In this document: one piece after another, positions 60,094-64,000 of the stretch
How positions within the stretch are numbered: the stretch's first letter is position 1
How the letters are laid out: every line of letters begins with the position of its first letter
Assembly: GCA_963666945.2 (NCBI GenBank)
Contig: CAXXRT010000024.1
Span: 124,001 to 188,000 of the forward strand
Source: G963666945 sp963666945
GTDB taxonomy: Bacteria; Bacteroidota; Bacteroidia; Bacteroidales; Marinifilaceae
DNA length: 64,000 nucleotides
Direction: 5' to 3'
Position numbers and translations under genes: made by a program
Notes under the pieces: model-generated
What the model was told of the DNA's origin: nothing
Database searches by the model: none
What the model saw: the letters and a program-made list of their open reading frames with translations, nothing else

Positions 60094-60402
60094 ATGAACA
60101 ACGATATAACTACAATAAAAACAGCCGTCTATCTGATAGGCGGGCTGTTCACTATAATTGGCATCCTGATGGGTATTATAGGCTACTGGGTGAAGGGATT
60201 TATTTCTGCAACCAAGACCTTGCAAAGCACTGTTACAGCAATGAATACCACTTTGGAGGTACAGAAGGATAGACACCTCAATTTCGTTGAAAACTACAAT
60301 AAAGAACAGGACGTTATAACCAAGAGATTAAATGCTCATGCCGAACGGTTAGATGAACATAGTAAAGAAATAGTTTGCTTAAAAACTAAAGTAAATGTAT
60401 AA
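60094..60402 (+). CDS. Small membrane-anchored coiled-coil protein (spanin/holin-associated type)
   Basis: 102 residues. One membrane segment (about 10-33, AVYLIGGLFTIIGILMGIIGYWV) followed by a long helix (KTLQSTVTAMNTTLEVQKDR and onward). This resembles inner-membrane spanin-like or holin-accessory proteins. It overlaps the endolysin gene by 8 bp. Confidence 0.65.
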   Translation: MNNDITTIKTAVYLIGGLFTIIGILMGIIGYWVKGFISATKTLQSTVTAMNTTLEVQKDRHLNFVENYNKEQDVITKRLNAHAERLDEHSKEIVCLKTKVNV

Positions 60403-60829
60403 ACCTAAACACTTTATAATACAAGAGTTTGTTTCCCCTGCTGTCTACCGCAGATATGGAGAAACAGCATGGCAATTCCTAGACCCTCGCCTACTAGTTT
60501 TTATGGATTGGTTGCGTGAAAAACTAGGAAAGAAGATCACTATTAACAATTGGCACTGGGGTGGAGAATTCACCCAACGAGGACTTAGAGAGAATTTGTC
60601 AGAAATTGTCAAGACAAAAACGGACAAATCTGTCCTGTATCTATCCGGCCACGTCTTTGGCCAAGCTGCCGACTTCGATGTAGAAGGAATGAAGGCTGGC
60701 GAGATTCGAGCATGGTTGATTGAAAATCAGGAGGAATTACCTTGCCCTATCAGAATGGAAAGTATGGTTCACTGGAATCATATAGATGTCAGGGATACCG
60801 GTAATCAAGTATATATATTTCAACCTTAA
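60395..60829 (+). CDS. M15-type peptidase endolysin
   Basis: 144 residues, no signal peptide. Zinc peptidase motifs of M15: SGH86VFGQAAD93FD and H126WNH129IDV, with the catalytic acidic residue nearby. D-Ala-D-Ala or L-Ala-D-Glu carboxypeptidase/endopeptidase activity cuts peptidoglycan cross-links at lysis. Cysteine-free. It is flanked by membrane proteins, as a lysis cassette. Confidence 0.87.
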   Translation: MYKPKHFIIQEFVSPAVYRRYGETAWQFLDPRLLVFMDWLREKLGKKITINNWHWGGEFTQRGLRENLSEIVKTKTDKSVLYLSGHVFGQAADFDVEGMKAGEIRAWLIENQEELPCPIRMESMVHWNHIDVRDTGNQVYIFQP

Positions 60830-60833
60830 AATT

Positions 60834-61160
60834 ATGAAATTCTTAAAAAAATTATTCGGAATGGATACAGAAAAAATAGTCGAGACAGGAGCAGATGTTG
60901 CAAAAACTTTCTCGAACAAAGAACAAGGCACCAGGAGACTGCAAATAGATATGTTGTCTGATACTCCTTTGTCAAAGAATATTAGGCCGATCATTGCGAT
61001 ATGGTCCATGTTGCTACTTACACTTATGTTGGTCCTTAAATCTTTCGGCATTGAACTGGATCCGGAAGTCAAAGAAACAATCTTCTGGGTAAGCGTTATT
61101 GTCATAGGTTTCTACTTCCCTGGGCGAACAGCTGAAAAGTGGATGAAAAAGAGACAGTAA
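60834..61160 (+). CDS. Holin-like protein (3TM holin type)
   Basis: 108 residues from MKFLKKLFGMDTEKIVETGA. The open frame upstream of this ATG (to 60786) overlaps the endolysin end. Two clear membrane segments (IIAIWSMLLLTLMLVLKSFGI, TIFWVSVIVIGFYFPG) and an N-terminal amphipathic helix. Pattern RPIIAIW..FGRTAEKW resembles GTA-type three-TM holins. It would form the membrane lesion for the endolysin. Confidence 0.75.
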   Translation: MKFLKKLFGMDTEKIVETGADVAKTFSNKEQGTRRLQIDMLSDTPLSKNIRPIIAIWSMLLLTLMLVLKSFGIELDPEVKETIFWVSVIVIGFYFPGRTAEKWMKKRQ

Positions 61161-61188
61161 ATTATATTTTAAATCAAAACTTCGAATT

Positions 61189-61575
61189 ATGAAAAAGCTA
61201 TTAGTGTTATTAATTAGTATGCTGCTATTACCTATTGCAGCGTTTTGTCAAGAATTGAGTGTTATTCCTGCTGTGGACTTCTCGGGTTACTTTGCCTCTC
61301 TTATTGCTTTCTGTCCGCTAGTGATCTTTATCACTGAGTGGCTGAAGCAACATATAAAAGTATCAGGAGGATTGAACCAGTTATTTTCTTGGTTAGTCAG
61401 TATCGGTTTAGCATTTGTGGGTTGGGGATTAAATTTAGGTATGTTCAATAATATAGAGTGGTATGTGGTTATTGTTTATGGATTAGCAGCTGGACTTGTA
61501 TGTAATGGAATCTTCGATATAAAAGTAGTACAAAGTATTCTTAATGCCATTTTTAAGAAGCGGTTAGTGTCATAG
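61189..61575 (+). CDS. Membrane protein of the lysis region
   Basis: 128 residues. It begins like a signal sequence (MKKLLVLLISMLLLPIAAFC) and has three further hydrophobic segments (GYFASLIAFCPLVIFITEWL, LFSWLVSIGLAFVGWGLNLG, WYVVIVYGLAAGLVCNGIF). A second holin or a superinfection exclusion protein is possible. Followed by a terminator. Confidence 0.7.
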   Translation: MKKLLVLLISMLLLPIAAFCQELSVIPAVDFSGYFASLIAFCPLVIFITEWLKQHIKVSGGLNQLFSWLVSIGLAFVGWGLNLGMFNNIEWYVVIVYGLAAGLVCNGIFDIKVVQSILNAIFKKRLVS

Positions 61576-61600
61576 TGTTTGAATTTAGGTTTTTATTTTG

Positions 61601-61636
61601 TCCCCTGTTTCTCATCGTAGAGACAGGGGATTTTTG
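61601..61636 (+). terminator. Terminator at end of late genes
   Basis: TCCCCTGT..ACAGGGGA stem followed by TTTTTG, 25 bp after the last late gene. Confidence 0.85.
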
Positions 61637-61662
61637 TTGATTGTTATTTAGAATTATTATAA

Positions 61663-61728
61663 ATATACGCATTATCGTATATTTTATTGCAAAACTATTC
61701 GTATATTATACGGTATTGCGTATATTTG
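61663..61728 (+). promoter_or_regulatory. Operator palindromes and promoter of the end cassette
   Basis: ATATACG-N6-CGTATAT (61663-61682), a perfect inverted repeat, and CGTATA-T-TATACG (61700-61712) lie just upstream of TATATTTG (61721-61728), a TAnnTTTG -7 element. A further CGTATAT overlaps the -7 element. A bound regulator would cover the promoter. Confidence 0.7.
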
Positions 61729-61765
61729 TAACAGAAACAAACAATAATACTAAAAAATTCAAGTC

Positions 61766-61999
61766 ATGAAAAAATCAAGAATAACAATTAAAGGAAATTA
61801 CAGATCAGACGATACAGTAAGTTTTGAGGTAATTAAAACTGTTTTCACAGGAGAAGGTTCTTTGGATTTTGAAAACACAACAATAGATAAAGGTGTTACT
61901 GAACAGCAATTTCCTAACGATGATGATGCTATCGAATATTTTGAAAATAAATATTCAAGTGATGAGTTTGATTTTGATTTCGATTTCATGGTAGACTAA
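61766..61999 (+). CDS. Small acidic protein, candidate anti-defence (DNA-mimic or Acr-like)
   Basis: 77 residues. By my count 19 Asp/Glu and 8 Lys/Arg, with the acid concentrated at the C terminus (NDDDAIEYFENKYSSDEFDF and onward). It is behind operator palindromes and upstream of an XRE regulator, the layout of anti-CRISPR/aca loci. No family recognised. A DNA-mimic or another anti-host role is inference. Confidence 0.65.
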   Translation: MKKSRITIKGNYRSDDTVSFEVIKTVFTGEGSLDFENTTIDKGVTEQQFPNDDDAIEYFENKYSSDEFDFDFDFMVD

Positions 62000-62007
62000 T
62001 ATAAAAA

Positions 62008-62030
62008 AGAGAGGACACTGTGCCCTCTCT
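62008..62030. terminator. Hairpin between acidic gene and XRE gene
   Basis: AGAGAGG / CCTCTCT stem with a 9-base loop. The A-run is on the left, so it would be a good terminator only on the minus strand. On the plus strand it is weak and may allow read-through. Confidence 0.55.
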
Positions 62031-62042
62031 CTTCAAATGAAT

Positions 62043-62066
62043 AATACGTTCATATAAGAACGTATT
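62043..62066. promoter_or_regulatory. Inverted repeat upstream of XRE regulator
   Basis: AATACGTTC-ATATAA-GAACGTATT is a 9 bp perfect inverted repeat 18 bp before the start, a likely autoregulatory operator. It shares the ATACG/CGTAT half with the palindromes upstream of the acidic gene. Confidence 0.65.
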
Positions 62067-62084
62067 GCAAATATATAAAATAAT

Positions 62085-62531
62085 ATGACACTTAGAGAAC
62101 AAATAATTCAAGAAAGGAAAATGCAGGGGATGACACAGTCGGACCTTGCTGAGAAGGTAGGTATTAGACAAGCTACAATATCTGACTTCGAGAAAGGAAA
62201 GTCTAATCTACGTTTTGACATATTAGAAAAAATTATAAATACCTTAAGCATTAACATTATGGACACAATTGAAAGAAGAAAATATCAGTTACAAAAAAGT
62301 GAAGAACTTGCAAAAATTCTAATTGAAAAAGGAGTTGAAGACATTGACAATATATCTAAAAACAAACTTATCGAACTTACAAATGATAGTTATATCAGTA
62401 TGCTTCCTTTTGCCGAAGATAAAGAATACCAAACACCCCAGGAGCGAAAAAACGATGAAAATACCTTTGAGTATTTTATGATCTTACTGAAGTTTGACTT
62501 TGTATATTTGAAGCACAAGCAGAATGTTTAA
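62085..62531 (+). CDS. XRE-family HTH regulator (Aca-like position)
   Basis: 148 residues. N-terminal HTH_3 (LREQIIQERKMQGMTQSDLAEKVGIRQATISDFEKGKSN, residues 3-41). The C-terminal part (about 70-148) is unrecognised, containing NDENTFEYFMILLKFD. It should bind the palindromes at 61663-61712 and 62043-62066 and repress its own cassette. It is not the lysogeny repressor, which is at 21035. Confidence 0.85.
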   Translation: MTLREQIIQERKMQGMTQSDLAEKVGIRQATISDFEKGKSNLRFDILEKIINTLSINIMDTIERRKYQLQKSEELAKILIEKGVEDIDNISKNKLIELTNDSYISMLPFAEDKEYQTPQERKNDENTFEYFMILLKFDFVYLKHKQNV

Positions 62532-62549
62532 TTTGAATTAATATATTTG

Positions 62550-62583
62550 TCCCTTATTCTAACATTTGAATAAGGGATTTTTT
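62550..62583 (+). terminator. Terminator of XRE gene
   Basis: TCCCTTATTC / GAATAAGGGA, a 10 bp perfect stem with an 8-base loop, followed by TTTTTT. Confidence 0.9.
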
Positions 62584-62637
62584 AATACTTAAAATAGTGT
62601 TATCTTTACAGTAGAAATCAAAGCAAAATCCACAAAA

Positions 62638-62656
62638 GCACGTCACATGCACGTCA
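62638..62656 (+). repeat. Putative integrase arm-type sites, right pair
   Basis: GCACGTCA at 62638-62645 and 62649-62656, spaced 11 bp as on the left side. The second copy is followed by the same AAAA and T-rich stretch. Confidence 0.7.
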
Positions 62657-62720
62657 AAAGATTTTTAACCATTCCTTAAAACATTACTAAACAACTGATT
62701 AAACCCCTCGCCTTTCTCAT

Positions 62721-62777
62721 CTGGAAAGCGTGTATACCTCACAAGGGTATCGAGGGTTCGAATCCCTCTCTCTCCGC
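62721..62777 (+). repeat. attR core, 57 bp direct repeat
   Basis: Identical to 12340-12396. It is a 3' tRNA fragment, not a functional tRNA gene, because the 5' half is absent. Confidence 0.95.
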
Positions 62778-62782
62778 AAATA

Positions 62783-62814
62783 AAAAAAGCTCACAAAATT
62801 GTGAGCTTTTTTTA
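62783..62814 (+). terminator. Original terminator of tRNA-Ser(GGA)
   Basis: AAAAAAAGCTCACAA / TTGTGAGCTTTTTTT, 6 bp after attR. Almost identical to the terminator of tRNA-Ser(UGA). It marks the chromosomal side of the former attB. Confidence 0.88.
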
Positions 62815-62827
62815 TTTCCTTTATCCT

Positions 62828-63706
62828 CTAATACTGTCCAATCAATTTTTCAAGTTTATTATAATGTTCTGTGCTGACAGGAGTCAACGGAAGTCTCAAA
62901 TAATTCTGTACTATCCCTTTAATGCTAAGCACAGCTTTTACTCCAGCTGGATTACCTTCTGCAAAAATAGCTGAAATGATATCGGATAATCTGAAATGGT
63001 AAGGTAAAGCCTCTGCAAATTTACCTTCTCTACAAAGATTTACCATAGTTGAGAAATCGGCAGGAAAAGCATTTGCTATAACAGAAATCACACCGCTTAC
63101 TCCTAATGATATCAATGGCAATGTAATACCATCATCTCCGGACAATACATTAAAATCCTCAGGCTTATTCTTCACTATTTGTGTAACCTGCTCTACATTA
63201 CCTGAAGCTTCTTTTATAGCAACTACATTATCAACCTCTCTGGCAATCCTGACCGCAGTGTCAGCATTTATATTAACGCCTGTACGACCCGGAACATTAT
63301 ACATTATAACTGGCACAGGGGATGCCTCTGCCACTGCTTTATAATGCAGATATAATCCTTCCTGTGATGGCTTATTATAATATGGTGTTACAGAAAGCAA
63401 TGCCTCTATATTTTTAAATCCCTCATATGCTTTAATATTGTCGACTACATCTTTAGTATTATTACCTCCAATTCCAAGTATAACAGGAAGCCTTCCATTT
63501 ACAACATCCACTATAAATTTCACAACCTTATCCTTTTCTCTGGAAGATAAAGTTGCAGTCTCAGCAGTAGTTCCCAAAGCCAACAAATTATCAACTCCTC
63601 CGGAAATACAATATTCAACAAGATTTCCAAGAGAGTTATAATCAACCTCTCCCTCCTTGTCAAAAGGAGTAACTAAAGCTACACCCGTTCCTGTTATATT
63701 TGCCAT
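62828..63706 (-). CDS. dapA: 4-hydroxy-tetrahydrodipicolinate synthase
   Basis: 292 residues, the standard length. Starts MANITGTGVALVTPFDKEGE. Motifs: GTTAETATLSSREK (pyruvate/aspartate semialdehyde site), YYNKPSQEGLYLHYKAVA, VPVIMYNVPGRTGVNI with the conserved tyrosine and arginine, and VAIKEASGN with the Schiff-base lysine. Makes the lysine/diaminopimelate precursor. It terminates facing the tRNA terminator. Confidence 0.97.
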   Translation of the reverse strand: MANITGTGVALVTPFDKEGEVDYNSLGNLVEYCISGGVDNLLALGTTAETATLSSREKDKVVKFIVDVVNGRLPVILGIGGNNTKDVVDNIKAYEGFKNIEALLSVTPYYNKPSQEGLYLHYKAVAEASPVPVIMYNVPGRTGVNINADTAVRIAREVDNVVAIKEASGNVEQVTQIVKNKPEDFNVLSGDDGITLPLISLGVSGVISVIANAFPADFSTMVNLCREGKFAEALPYHFRLSDIISAIFAEGNPAGVKAVLSIKGIVQNYLRLPLTPVSTEHYNKLEKLIGQY

Positions 63707-63707
63707 T

Positions 63708-64000
63708 TTATGCCTTTTTTAATTTTTTTAAATAATCAATAATATTGTTAGAAAAAGAAGATATATCATTAGCTGTATTAAAAGTAATATCATTAACCTC
63801 AATACTAGTATTATTACCAACCGAAAATTTTCTCTTAACACTCCTGTGAACATAGTCCGAAACAACACATGCCTTATCTCTCAAATCAAAAAGAACATCA
63901 TATTCACAATCCAGAAAACGACTTAATGCGGCATCCTTTGGAACACCCATAACATTTATGTCTCTATCGCTGAAATAAACAAAGTCTTCTCGTAGTATTG
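63708..64000 (-). CDS. Partial protein upstream of dapA, unrecognised (5' end beyond window)
   Basis: At least 97 residues; the frame is open to the right edge (ILREDFVYFSDRDINVMGVP and on), so the ATG at 63950 is probably internal. It contains DAALSRFLDCEYDVLFDLRD, and ends IIDYLKKLKKA 2 bp before dapA. A small conserved protein of this kind commonly precedes dapA in Bacteroidota as far as I recall (DUF6913-like), but I cannot name a function. Confidence 0.75.
   Translation of the reverse strand, partial: ILREDFVYFSDRDINVMGVPKDAALSRFLDCEYDVLFDLRDKACVVSDYVHRSVKRKFSVGNNTSIEVNDITFNTANDISSFSNNIIDYLKKLKKA

Larger units (their letters stand above)
12340..62777 (+). mobile_element. Integrated siphovirus-like prophage, about 50.4 kb
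   Basis: Bounded by the 57 bp att repeats. It contains integrase, repressor, recombination and replication genes, terminase, portal, capsid, connector, tail, tape measure, fibre, endolysin and holin-like genes in the canonical order. No sheath or baseplate genes are seen, so the tail is probably long and non-contractile. The structural genes are intact. Several early-region genes carry one-base frame breaks, so whether the phage can be induced is uncertain. Confidence 0.97.

Noticed and set aside
62721..62777. A second tRNA-Ser gene at the right end
   Set aside because: Only the 3' half from the anticodon loop is present; it is the attR copy.
1..64000. CRISPR arrays
   Set aside because: No regularly spaced repeats of 24-40 bp were seen; the repeats present are att cores, operators and fibre repeats.

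Overview
The window is a chromosomal segment of an AT-rich member of the Bacteroidota carrying one complete, roughly 50 kb siphovirus-like prophage. The host assignment rests on promoter elements of the Bacteroidota type (TAnnTTTG) in front of HU and both tRNA genes, on the gene families present (menaquinone cluster, M49 and M14 peptidases, LytTR regulator, BPL_N lipoprotein, HU, dapA) and on the style of the lipoprotein signals. Genus cannot be fixed from sequence reading alone.

Left host flank (1-12,395): on the minus strand a menaquinone cluster (hotdog thioesterase, menF, menD running off the left edge), htpG, a secreted M14 carboxypeptidase-like protein, an M49 dipeptidyl-peptidase-III-like protein, a LytTR response regulator with a one-base frame break, a TrmH-type RNA methyltransferase and HU. 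Then come tRNA-Ser(UGA), a BPL_N-domain lipoprotein on the minus strand, and tRNA-Ser(GGA), which is the integration target.

Prophage (12,340-62,777): bounded by a 57 bp direct repeat of the 3' end of tRNA-Ser(GGA). A tyrosine integrase sits next to attL. Pairs of GCACGTCA repeats spaced 11 bp apart lie just inside both ends and look like integrase arm sites. From 13.9 to 20.9 kb a minus-strand cargo block follows (PUA/EVE-like membrane protein, secreted DRGH nuclease, membrane and zinc-ribbon proteins, coiled-coil protein, GHKL ATPase, lipoproteins), downstream of an S24 repressor. Pieces of the repressor's 3' end and terminator recur inside this block, as if cargo was inserted by recombination. 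Rightward from the operator region run early regulators, recombination genes (RecT, PD-(D/E)XK exonuclease, NinG, SNF2/HARP helicase, SSB), replication genes (Lin1244-like initiator, DnaC-like loader), many small genes, then terminase, portal, a MuF-like head protein fused to an ADP-ribosyltransferase domain, capsid, connectors, tail genes (including a tail chaperone with a clear A AAG GGA -1 frameshift site), tape measure, a giant tail fibre, and lysis genes. The right end has a small acidic protein and an XRE regulator behind operator-like palindromes, a layout like anti-CRISPR/aca loci.

Right host flank (62,778-64,000): the original tRNA terminator, then dapA and a partial unrecognised gene on the minus strand.

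The most notable points are the head protein-ADP-ribosyltransferase fusion with a divergent small gene that has its own promoter, the acr/aca-like end cassette, the uncharacterised cargo block, the duplicated repressor tail, and a cluster of one-base homopolymer frame breaks at 24.4-27.6 kb (also at 8.8 and 37.3 kb) that may be sequencing errors.
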